Source of the DNA: Endotrypanum monterogeii
Taxonomy: Eukaryota; Euglenozoa; Kinetoplastea; Trypanosomatida; Trypanosomatidae
Length of the DNA: 51,568 nt
Reading direction: 5' to 3'
Assembly: GCA_000333855.2 (NCBI GenBank)
Contig: CM007333.1
Location: 465,517 to 517,084, forward strand
The notes beneath the pieces were generated by a model. The model did no database searches. It had not been told where the DNA came from and was given only the letters and a program-made list of their open reading frames with translations. Below, in pieces: positions 28,901-33,430 of this stretch. Every line of letters starts with the position of its first letter. The stretch's first letter is position 1. The position numbers and the translations under genes are program-made.

Positions 28901-30708
28901 GTCAGGGCACCGGCGTGTCGGTTCAGCCACTGCACCAGGGGAGGTGAGAAGACACCACATGGCACACGTAAGAGGTAGCGCGACACACGCAACACCTCAC
29001 TCACGAGGCCGCGCTGCAGGGCCAACACCAAGGCTACCTCCAGTAATGCTGACGTCAGAGGCGCAACTGCCGGGTCGTCACCGCCGCAGTCGCCGCGTAT
29101 TCCCGCGATGGCGCTTGAGCTGTAGACGTTTGAATTTTGTTCCGGTCTTTCGGCGGCACGCTCCACTGCTCTGAGGTCCGATTCTACCAGTCGCATTATG
29201 TGGTCTACAGCGAGCTGCACTGTGTCTGGCGCCAGAGCGGAGCGCGCACCTCCTGCACCGCTGCTACCGCTTACAGTGAAGGGAACGCCACGGGCATGAC
29301 CACTACTGCCGCCGCAGCCGTTGCCCGTGGCGCACCCGTCGTACTCGACCAGGGAGAAGAGTGGCAATGACAACAGATAGTCTCGAAAACTATGAATGAG
29401 CGGGATGGCCACGTCGTGGCCGCTTGACACCGCACGGATAAACAAGTGCACGACAATAACGGCCCCACAATTCAGCGTTGCGTCGTAGCCCACACCATCG
29501 GCAAATCGAAATGTGCTGCTGCTGCTGCTGCTGCTCGACAAACCGCCAGACATCGTGAGGGCCGCGCCCCCACCGCTGCTGAGAGTAGGTTCACGTGCTG
29601 CTGAGTGCAAGCGCTGCCGAAGGTATTCTGCTGTCACATGGGGGGCGAGGAAGCGGTTTTTCCCGGGTACAACAGCAACGTACCGGCGAAGCGCCGCGAA
29701 GGCACGCGACAGTACGGTTAGTCTCGCCGTGGATGCTTCCGAGGAAGTATACAAGCGCATCGCTCGCTGTTCGGCCTGTCGTGCAGCGGCAAGGGCAACC
29801 GAAGAAAGCGAAGGGGTTGCTGATGTGTTTTCTTTTTTATCGGTGGCACCCACCACCGAGGTAGAAAGGTGACTGGGGTCACCGCTGCCTGGGGTTTCGA
29901 GCGTCGCCGCTGCCTCCACCGCCATCGCGCTGCTCCACTCCAGGGAGGTGTGGTGCTGGAAAAGATTACTAAAGAGATACGAGTTCAGGGGCAGTCGCTG
30001 CACCTCCGCACAGCTCAGAGGCAAAAAGGCAGGGGCGAACGGAAACGCCCGGCGCTGCAGCCAGGACAGGTGCTGCGAGGCCGTCTCTCGAACAGTATGG
30101 TGGTCGAAGCGGACGTGCTGGTGCCGGTAGTGAAGCGAGATGGCCGGAAACACCTCCATTGTGAGCCCACTGAGCTCCCCGACAACTGTTTTCTCCCCGA
30201 CGCGCACGGTCATTACAGCCGCCTCGTAGTCCAGGGTGAGAACGATGCGGTCGCCAGTGCCAAACGTAAGCACACCGCCACCGGTATCCGTGCGACGCCA
30301 GTGACCATAAAATTTTCCGGCGCGGCTGAGACACCAACCTCCACCTTGGGATATAAATGTGTCGTATTTGGTGAAGCTTTTGGGTACAATGCCCAGCATG
30401 AGCCCACTACCGTCGTTGCTTTCACCGTGATGTTCAATCTTGATACCCCACTCGTGGATACCGCGGCGAATTCCCTCGGTGACCTGCAGTGTAACCCATC
30501 CTACGCTGGGCTTCAGCGCGGACGACTCGGCTATGACGGTGTCGCTGTGTGGTGTGGAGGGGTCGATGAGATAGTTTTTACGCGGCGCTGAGCTTTTCTC
30601 CATGCGGCTTTGCATTTGGTCCACGAAACTCATGACAGAGCTGGGGTTATGCAGTTGGCTGTGCACCCCGCTCGCCATGCGGACATAGAGGGAGCTGAGT
30701 TGATCCAT
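13999..30708 (-). CDS. Giant SPRY/LamG-like/HECT E3 ubiquitin ligase (5569 aa)
   Basis: A 16.7-kb uninterrupted frame ends in a HECT ubiquitin-ligase domain (about 5010-5535). HECT enzymes accept ubiquitin from an E2 on a catalytic cysteine and pass it to substrates. The N-lobe is recognisable (FYGEGADDVGGPYRECL near 5045; YRFLGRLMGGCLRGG), and the C-lobe has FVTG at 5329-5332 and LPHASTCF with Cys5502 as the predicted catalytic residue. Upstream lie three SPRY/B30.2-like domains (about 50-210, 4226-4433, 4515-4690) and two concanavalin/LamG-like beta-sandwiches (about 836-1046 and 3260-3535), likely for substrate binding. Linkers are Ser/Ala/Gly-rich with CTG-encoded Ser or Gln runs. Odd features are a Pro-rich insertion of roughly 130 residues between FVTG and the cysteine, and an acidic tail of about 36 residues beyond the usual HECT end. 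No RCC1, UBA or WWE module is obvious, so it is not a clear orthologue of HERC1/2 or HUWE1. The start is the ATG at 30708. Confidence 0.93.
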   Translation of the reverse strand: MDQLSSLYVRMASGVHSQLHNPSSVMSFVDQMQSRMEKSSAPRKNYLIDPSTPHSDTVIAESSALKPSVGWVTLQVTEGIRRGIHEWGIKIEHHGESNDGSGLMLGIVPKSFTKYDTFISQGGGWCLSRAGKFYGHWRRTDTGGGVLTFGTGDRIVLTLDYEAAVMTVRVGEKTVVGELSGLTMEVFPAISLHYRHQHVRFDHHTVRETASQHLSWLQRRAFPFAPAFLPLSCAEVQRLPLNSYLFSNLFQHHTSLEWSSAMAVEAAATLETPGSGDPSHLSTSVVGATDKKENTSATPSLSSVALAAARQAEQRAMRLYTSSEASTARLTVLSRAFAALRRYVAVVPGKNRFLAPHVTAEYLRQRLHSAAREPTLSSGGGAALTMSGGLSSSSSSSSTFRFADGVGYDATLNCGAVIVVHLFIRAVSSGHDVAIPLIHSFRDYLLSLPLFSLVEYDGCATGNGCGGSSGHARGVPFTVSGSSGAGGARSALAPDTVQLAVDHIMRLVESDLRAVERAAERPEQNSNVYSSSAIAGIRGDCGGDDPAVAPLTSALLEVALVLALQRGLVSEVLRVSRYLLRVPCGVFSPPLVQWLNRHAGALTPQQALPDVGRALKRACEDPSAFMATPLDPMTTVLSVAYGIGATLFVHTADGLTKYGPSAATPYVLVAETRQPIAYCVGAASSSMGVTHTRVLLLTDRMTSAEVALVVYGLHLDTHHVLRWADMHGSWPCTLNSHPQLVSTTEDRLLVVYEDHQQQTPSTHALNGAAAASGTPASAAARSTAGHRHSAAATAGASAEWTVMMHCYNAATASSLAAAPLWTRALHPAGAPAGLQLNRCLALRKPSLVDLGSPEEHLTVAGGQVTIELWVQFLDKEDAATLYQHGDRSTNGEVFLELTKSEGTYCIRGGYRHEMRGSCLVSAPLPPTAESRPFHIALIFNGRWRLLFDGEEVAGNRQGPHVSLDSPKQRWTVGANCTCLLTGLRVWRLGRTTREISRDYRRSLVGDEPGLVVQLFFNEKSGNVVFNYVHNVKACHAVCSGAVAHVACDTHPWRSYGAGVLGGRNAAAASASAAAAGTAQCTSAPSVASSPDVTPACARLHEWRDLAISTCCATRHTLMLRTPISDDGPYARREGGHVLMFFDLSTGVAHPSLFFLTSRSPVRHMMRADPQGRLWELFEVDVGLVKGEQEASYLLSLLGNPGSAPQRPRDRVLAVAPLPLVEDEDGLDSLGTLTNEGEEEDGDSAVDAKSRDSLDWAGTGDHSPPSTLPDSTGGEGSRQVATLQLTQNLPSLSSFMALLSQPSAVVNYSAVALWLLRLLALHAEAELGTDQTLFSPLADDVGSRCVTEVRLILGEHFRVVKSNSARRAMALKSSVSWVVVAATLRILLRLVRRARVFGLHPTPLGLTVVREGTENDDDAAAGSVHKSSSRVSKAAMTLLLRELHASSLRRRASASVLRTRRPSSEHAGGDDTENSAAGSFTLLGLLGDIINEEGLTLSPDVVTLARTTTIEGVELFLPDVRHRAHLLRDLLRSSSVIPSFHIRPAGGGAATASLPSSPAEERVPAMEVLLDAVAQSFATVHAAAPLLGVDGNDAEPGTAASLTELCDTLRTLLEESSVQWRRLWAASATARPLRKFSAFVTSLSEAIASLQLLLLSACQGSRWEVALTLVYPCGCDIVPSRLANAGGAGTGGGQGSSSNGAASSGVAASAGSAGSGVTDSVTAVALDLQRLCFSQAAAYHPCVRAYYGALFDNTECCLNLCMDQSQQQPSATPGQGGDSTNTDAVLSAILSSLTPTFVNAPLHTALSAIPLILAAEDAKWFLNRLEHLLELCETLLERVELPTRPSSSTDGVASTTNMSSPHPASNGCLTSARRLVCSLREAFFYASVWVAAFLCNSTAVSTAAVKDDTVRRRLGFTSVTTTPTTQRQTEKLTGHATSVAPASGSVTEVPILSSAADETASPAVEEELTCVWEHPLLEGGLWPSTPTTSEGAIPTGKGALVGAAPPRRVDFVSQLIKNTAYWAAKQSMLDPLASKSHPAMSPLITAMAAAALHLSSTPLERLSPTRVEELMCSCMQKIMRPIRMELLSRRKDGEDDVSGSRQESFKQILTELQHRCEVLLRARTCTELWAMDDALFCIPAVTTSTVASPSTTSSSTSPGSALHRAWNSYKLRRIRFRAHTASHPSLTLREATQLVMKVILSRQLTADVLRAALQQREELAALRRTGVEHILRLVQRAPHSAECAAQLLSAQGRGAHTHYEEGIGGGGLANVASIRGTLFNLLRWSMEEMPAQLSAGIFATRTGGHTALSMTSSAAVLCNLLDRCWRPRDLAVFVHLRVVPTMMETFVTLFVAAKQAHNEETIDTLSAMRGNSDTSGQRRHSATVAAMTTSDNITTSGGSQSAPSSPRAVSVELRHVNLTERQHRDKVVASQQTRYTNKGAVTTSFVPNQTGTNSGGSTDPTLQHTAVEAMQVKVWQCFENLALQSTAMLAPERIVTLSRVEQNSVMAFLADMLGAMQKELRRCRDVLWCAVKDTPVLLAQVSDAAVLEPLVTVQDQVDLVLSFLAVVGGTLSSASVSVSESAPPAHTAVSGTPGAGGSGNDDSDSNGTARFLNRTLSNVCAALAETLLELVCLDLFHARAVIADPGTGCVVRDAAACARVAALLLCRCQPSAVRGIAVAESVWKDMYDSPVFATTHSTSSPVKDSYSSMQTWLNLSMYALATTGMSRTTQHILLGFRRLLHQPAWAAELRGFVSSYQCAVHAYVASVLRSRSSGGKVAAPAPKPEITGTHAGAGSKSSSDPSIGTSPPGRELHVVQLYVWSAVLGGQLLVPPTSPGASVTFLNERSGYQATTACVVDGETVSAAAAAPGRASSTAGTSSSMHLGRPIRGSSHFVSEMAAADCEKVRGVVVVPTDVMGWNGCREEIHLSSNQLFLPGWEAAVVVPSYASLVEDFIAPPLRFCMPLLSEKLDMGSSFTGFELIYFINLLHLTAGVARARPDLGRQLIECGAIKPVRQHALQGMVRLPFPLKALREFGALVAVRAAETASDRIYATDDASDTSTPAGVVNSVTGGSTTIRAAAREVAAALAAVSSTEVIPASTGFRSPFGSPASGNHHPLPGMNEVLLESCRSVTPGPAVGYPATLLSAYHQTGGSSASSGGFLRDTNEYGLSRLARSLGIFGGAAQHPSRAASVSVTSILGGGFGLPSTSARVTPRTEITNGSRPMFLAFPLWPPHSGAAEQPYTPAAVEVTPARAGVHFPVWEDGFAIELAVMLSDGDMYPALGDVLSVPCSWPKQQPLDNASVGTTAVCFPLLTLYTSPGSNSGADLFPFLQLIVQENSIHVSVNLPPSSSGGAPVSKPTLQCCARRALRREDWYHCMHVSVICNAQSLALSRNGEMTSVEWGGTTGIGQHVEALLRQEGAIVKAVLGRAAAAVVSSVPSPREVDGPMALVGGLRLWSTCVLRTSLRVVAELVARDHALQSIGLQENVCYLDLNEGTGTVVRSVDSEKQFYGVLTGAVRWATEPLPLGFYPSIELNTGNMHDGVAAPLPSSTYVPRAAMAAFVDSLSPFYYERFGGDVLWTLLTLAARFTTVTALEVGTSLAYALHCPPDTSAATTTAPASARSTADFDPRQILDPAQKVPYQLLRLFQFHDNGCLPCAHERLIHTVVQRLVTLLAVGSVSEEVKARKSSNVAGATNKLCPTSPLCELVADTAHALRQLRSDDGEIFVIEVPPPSSSSGTTTASAPLTQPVILPLAFTNGGNGALSFDAKYRNMEQATVYKDVELKNVIAKYPDGQGGWPVCNLTATETPWGYLRTVPTSTAHRLGADGKAFSPSNTPYPSMVTVTTKTLKPVIMHAMVKALCAALQRLAPPAAARTRDHDKHHSKGSEHTDSSIAERAAACLLDARVVTSLILQSSARSSEDDCVHFVDILTVMLRLWRDMPHVQPHDQVPLSMAMSHLNIPLCSIIQHANSDSDLGSLVSSATGTYSPYVQSLLGLLVSAVHVDCAWAGRSYMEQLRGRWRRLWGLWQRATVYRPLELTDPGKKKQKTSSSGVSASTGPLSASPPGERREDATREAAIATTQSNTTFRALFLAPSSSNQTRQKPQSTETPQKDSHHTSTAIAKLSTGTRGVRRSSRVVPRSNSNGDDEDPLDVSCSSNAVASSSEGLPAPSRVVELVAMQPVSAETMDVRPSSTSSFAERHDRQPQPPQRTQKSLRRPYPSGVSRKGNGLWVVRSAGVDRGNIEELNPLASRDGAGRGVTTVRSSVGITTGVFYWEVYVANISRSEHTSATLGGCSKMTSNILVGVATERCVPTHGSSGSVSGSNSHADGRDGFLGSDGESWGFDGGHALRWCRGYAVESSPRTRWKMDDVIGFLVDLRQNKFCCLHNGRLVSEFNDTFLSDEQRAARVAVFPVVTCTGEACCEVNFGATGFATTPPPPGCLPVDLSIYLSEETSRVWKVVLADEVSAPFVCATATFTAPAVRPAHLPLSHPVIPRVIQHLTRFTQGRQGPLDVVLLCPDTNVKLVTARECKTDDTASLLFGTVTVTSGRWYFEVVVPTEPNFSVGWYAAKQLEERGSGGRGGAGQAGRIGAGDPTGGTANNGGAAIATPISSAPAQLGSDGASWALDAGRMIARHNEHQVSLSRRAWKCGDVVGCLLDCEAGTVSFSINGEFLKAAHGSSVAVGAGRGGSVIAGRGNMRTTAEYFESTTVASSVTPWAATAASPPSTQVTATTALFSDVSIRESQGLVPTILLEPKSSVVCLWNEEELLFPPTEGGGFRSLGGVSAVHNALVEMIADTDTEAPLHSLSHQPTKKGKVSRQPRQEERLSTPVDAAALQKLLFYASKVQELHPNSLRSYTMPSLYGAHSAAPNSGDQAPFLSHGRNVDGNNSITPSSAISPSQQQQQRRDLCAASGLDAVSLQPHLMALLFFGHLVTLLYPFAHPTALPVTVENVPLGSCWSFTRLQKTLHACQRYAPPWASLRALQGTLDSSNGSGDAVRLSVNRRKALTVVQDTTASATRRLRDSLFGQVYQLLASKAPSFFITNKKLWTVSFYGEGADDVGGPYRECLTQMCAELMSGSISLFLPSANMTGELGEVRDSYVINPICTPPLELHMYRFLGRLMGGCLRGGEPLSLYLPSALWKYLVGEAADDTDMARVDLATLNALNYVEQLVGVATSSGALGSGGDRDDAILNEQLAELCPGGFTLLSDAGVVEELVPGGGHIPVTAANAHIYGHVAREHKLYGMGAAQRRALQQGFHEVVPLFSVSGLKWYELEELVCGQCDYDPDALLDAARYEGLSPNDVRIGFLRRVLRGFTRHQRALFMRFVTGRERLPPGMHLKIMPDDGPRGAPMPPITPHRAAPSLPASAGTAMATMTPQPPPGNEHRGGASFVRHSTLTQSRTSSNVGSITLPPSPPQLDFTPPPTLPVTRMAPPPALQPGQLLPSLDRGDRAPSPLLAATRSPPSIPRQTSRGDDAAPEDGAVDPSLCDDTRLPHASTCFYWLRLPFYTSASVMAQKLLFAIEQCVDIDADFRVHDTDVSEQEVGPSLVRVSSDDDDLFEDLSHLR

Positions 30709-30802
30709 TTTCGAGCACGCATAAGCCCCCTTTATTTTTCCACCCCCCTTTCAGACAAACAAGCCGAGTGACCCCCCCTCCTGGAAATCTCCTCTGTTTG
30801 CG

Positions 30803-30825
30803 CTACGAAGAGAAGAGAAGCCAAT
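30803..30825 (-). promoter_or_regulatory. Putative trans-splice acceptor, HECT gene
   Basis: The minus strand reads ttctcttctcttcg from about 30820 and is followed by AG at 30804-30803. The 5' UTR would be about 95 nt. A longer T-rich tract lies further upstream at 30851-30865. Confidence 0.5.
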
Positions 30826-30899
30826 TCAAATAAACGGCGATACACACGAAAAAAAAAAAGAGAAATGAATCCTGCAAAGGTGATAAATGTGAAAATTAA

Positions 30900-30922
30900 A
30901 TATATATATATATATATATATA
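30900..30922. repeat. (TA)n microsatellite
   Basis: About eleven TA dinucleotides in the spacer upstream of the HECT gene. Confidence 0.95.
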
Positions 30923-31648
30923 CAGAGATCTGAACTAGAGTATTGTATGTGAGGGGCACACACGTACACACGCTGACACCCACACCTAACCAGAGAGGGG
31001 GTGGAGATAGGGGAAATATAGGTGCGAAGAATGGCAGGGAGCTAAGAGGGGGGGGAGGGGGGTATGAGACGAGACGAGTGGGTCAAACCCGAACGACCCA
31101 CAGAATGAAATGGTGTATGTGCGTGTGTGGAATGAGGAGGAGATATGAAAGTGAGCCACTATACATATAGGGACTGGTGACGGGGCGGAGTCGTCGACTC
31201 TTGATGGAGGACGGGGCGGGGAGAAACAGCAAAGAGCAGCAGTTGTATGCGGAAGAAGACAAAATATGTATATGCATACGCAATCACATATATATATATA
31301 TAGAGAGAGAGAGAAAAACGCCAGGAATCCCATGCCGGTGCTGCAGGACACGTTTGCATTTTTTTATTCACGCATTTCTTTGCCCCAGGGACCTTCGCTT
31401 TTCCCCAATATGGGGGGGGGGAGGGGAGGAGGGGTGGCAAACACACCACACCAAAACGTGTATCTGTAGTCACTCATATCCCTTGCTGTCACGGCCGCTA
31501 GCAATTATTTCCCTTATTTGGACCGCCTCTTGAGTGATGTATCAGATTGCCACAATGTTTATCGGCAAGTACTGCGTGATGCCTTCACGCGTTGGGGCGC
31601 TTCTTCTGCTAAGCTTTTATTTTTTTCTTTATTCGCTTTTATATATAA

Positions 31649-31669
31649 ATATATATATATATATATATA
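31649..31669. repeat. (AT)n microsatellite
   Basis: About ten AT dinucleotides in the spacer between the RanBP1 and HECT genes. Confidence 0.9.
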
Positions 31670-32136
31670 GCTTAGGCACTAATACAGAGAGAGGAGAAAG
31701 GGCAAGGCTGGACGTGGCCCCAAGACATAGCGCCACAACAGGGCAGAGGATACCCACGCACGTTGAGCGAAACTGGGGGAGGATGAGTACGCGACAAAAA
31801 ACAAAGGAGTGTCGTAGTGTACTGCAGTAGTGCTCAGAGTAGCCGACGAAACGCACAGGGTCGCCACTCACTCATAGAGGATTCTGTGTGTGTGTGGAGG
31901 GGAGGGAGGGACAGCTTATTCGGTAGCCGCTCAGAACGCCGCTACCTCCCCCAAGGCTGGCAGAACCCAAGGGTAGGGAACATACAGCACAGATGCGTTT
32001 GCGTACTAACAGCCTTCACTTACCTCTAACCCCTGCACGCGCACCCATGGCCTCTATTTGATGGAAGGTGCTCCTCTGCTCCCCCGCCGTTTGTCGTCGA
32101 AGAGGAGGGGGGGGAGATGCACACATATATGCACGT

Positions 32137-32140
32137 GTAT

Positions 32141-32174
<34 letters not shown>

Positions 32175-32176
32175 AT
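32137..32176. repeat. (TA)n-rich repeat
   Basis: Interrupted TA dinucleotides about 55 nt past the RanBP1 stop codon, thus probably within its 3' UTR. Confidence 0.9.
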
Positions 32177-32230
32177 TGTGTGTGTGGAACGTCTCCGGCA
32201 ATGGTTACCACCACTGCCGCAGTGCAAGGC

Positions 32231-32707
32231 TTAAACACTCGAATTCCGAATAGCACCCGTCATCTCTGCCAGTGCTTTGTCAGCTGCCTCCTTGGACGAG
32301 AGTCGCATCACAAAGTTTTCCGGGTATCCCTCCTCGTCGTCGGTGAAGTCCTTGAAGGCTGACCAGACAATATTTTTTTCTCCCTGCGCGTGCTTCGTCA
32401 CTTTCATTCCCTTCACAAGATAGTGCTGCGCCGCCAGCTTGCCGACGCCTTCGCGGCGGAACACAAACATGTATTTCGATGTGTTATCCTTTCGTTGAAG
32501 AACCTTGGCTGTTCCCTGACCACGCTCCTTCCACTGGTTTTCACCTTCATCAAATCGCATCAGCTTGCCGGTGTCTTGCCAAATGATGTTAAAGCGTTCC
32601 TCACCACTCTTCACGTCGACGGCAGCAAAGCGGGCGGCGCCACCGTCGGAGACGGCGACCTCCTCAATCTCCATCAGCTCATTTCCGTTCTCGTCGGTCT
32701 TGGACAT
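32231..32707 (-). CDS. RanBP1: Ran-binding protein 1-like, RanBD domain (158 aa)
   Basis: Almost the whole protein is a Ran-binding domain. The segment with FDEGENQWKERGQGTAKVL (about 52-70) is the RanBD hallmark of an acidic patch, then W-K-E-R-G-x-G; FVFRREGVGKLAAQHYL and a later V-W-S-A-F-K-D-F motif match the family's conserved strands. RanBP1 binds Ran-GTP and stimulates GTP hydrolysis together with RanGAP, releasing exported cargo in the cytoplasm. The protein is short, with only about 25 residues before the domain and no obvious C-terminal nuclear export extension. The start is the ATG at 32707, immediately preceded in the transcript by a U and thirteen A residues. There is no signal peptide or membrane segment. 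The assignment is firm at family level. Confidence 0.93.
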   Translation of the reverse strand: MSKTDENGNELMEIEEVAVSDGGAARFAAVDVKSGEERFNIIWQDTGKLMRFDEGENQWKERGQGTAKVLQRKDNTSKYMFVFRREGVGKLAAQHYLVKGMKVTKHAQGEKNIVWSAFKDFTDDEEGYPENFVMRLSSKEAADKALAEMTGAIRNSSV

Positions 32708-32819
32708 ATTTTTTTTTTTTTGCCCGAGGGAAAAGGGGAGGAGGGAGGGGCGGGCGAAGGATACTTTTTGAGTCTGTGGTGGGTGCTCGCGAGAATTCCC
32801 GTTTGATGGTTTGGAAGCC

Positions 32820-32878
32820 CTTGGAGACCGACAAAAGAGACGAGCAACAACAACAGAAAATCAAAAAAAAAAGAGCGG
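32820..32878 (-). promoter_or_regulatory. Putative trans-splice acceptor, RanBP1 gene
   Basis: The minus strand is T/C-rich from about 32875 to 32824; the first AG after it is at 32821-32820, giving a 5' UTR of about 113 nt. A second strong pyrimidine tract (32760-32725) lies nearer the gene, but no AG separates it from the start codon, so it is unlikely to direct splicing to this ATG. Confidence 0.4.
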
Positions 32879-33191
32879 GTTATGTTGTGGTATGTAAAAG
32901 TTGAGAGGCAGATGGAGAGAGGAGGCGGAGGACACGCGTATGCGTGTAATGACATACATGGCAGTTGCGTCGCATACCCTCGGGCTGAATGGGTTTCATT
33001 TCACGACACGACAACCAGTAGTGAGGATATCGAAGGGAGGGGAAGGGAAGAGGGAAAATAAATTGAGGGGGGGGGGGAGTGAGGTTACCTGTAGGCGTAT
33101 GCACCCCCCTCTTTGCTGTTGTTCAAATGTTAAAATGGTTTCTGTTTCTCCTGTCTTCAAGACTTGGTTATGCTTGATGTGAGGATACATA

Positions 33192-33195
33192 CATA

Positions 33196-33239
<44 letters not shown>
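33192..33239. repeat. Compound (TA)n-(TG)n microsatellite
   Basis: TA-rich dinucleotides run directly into (TG)n, about 190 nt beyond the SNM1 stop codon. Confidence 0.9.
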
Positions 33240-33430
33240 CGTGTGCGTGCATATCTATCTTCAGCAAGCAACAAAGGATATGAAAAAAGAATGCCCATAG
33301 GGATTGATGGCGATGGTGTCGCACAGGAGGTAGACGTGAAATAAGTTGCGGAGGGGCCGACTGCCCCTGCCCAATTTTTTTCCATGTCCTCATACGCACA
33401 CCAAAAGAGCCCTTAGCCCTGCCATATCGC

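Larger units (their letters stand above)
30709..32230. other. Intergenic region between RanBP1 and HECT genes
   Basis: About 1.5 kb without a gene. It contains (TA)n at 30900-30922, (TA)n/(GA)n near 31286-31313, G10 near 31411, (AT)n at 31649-31669 and (TA)n at 32137-32176. The short frames consist of Tyr-Ile and Ser-Leu repeat translation. It holds the RanBP1 3' UTR and the HECT 5' UTR. Confidence 0.7.
32708..33430. other. Intergenic region between SNM1 and RanBP1 genes
   Basis: About 720 bp with no gene. It contains T13 at 32709-32721, a purine-rich block at 32725-32760, A10 near 32862, G12 near 33068 and a compound (TA)n-(TG)n repeat at 33192-33239. Confidence 0.7.
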
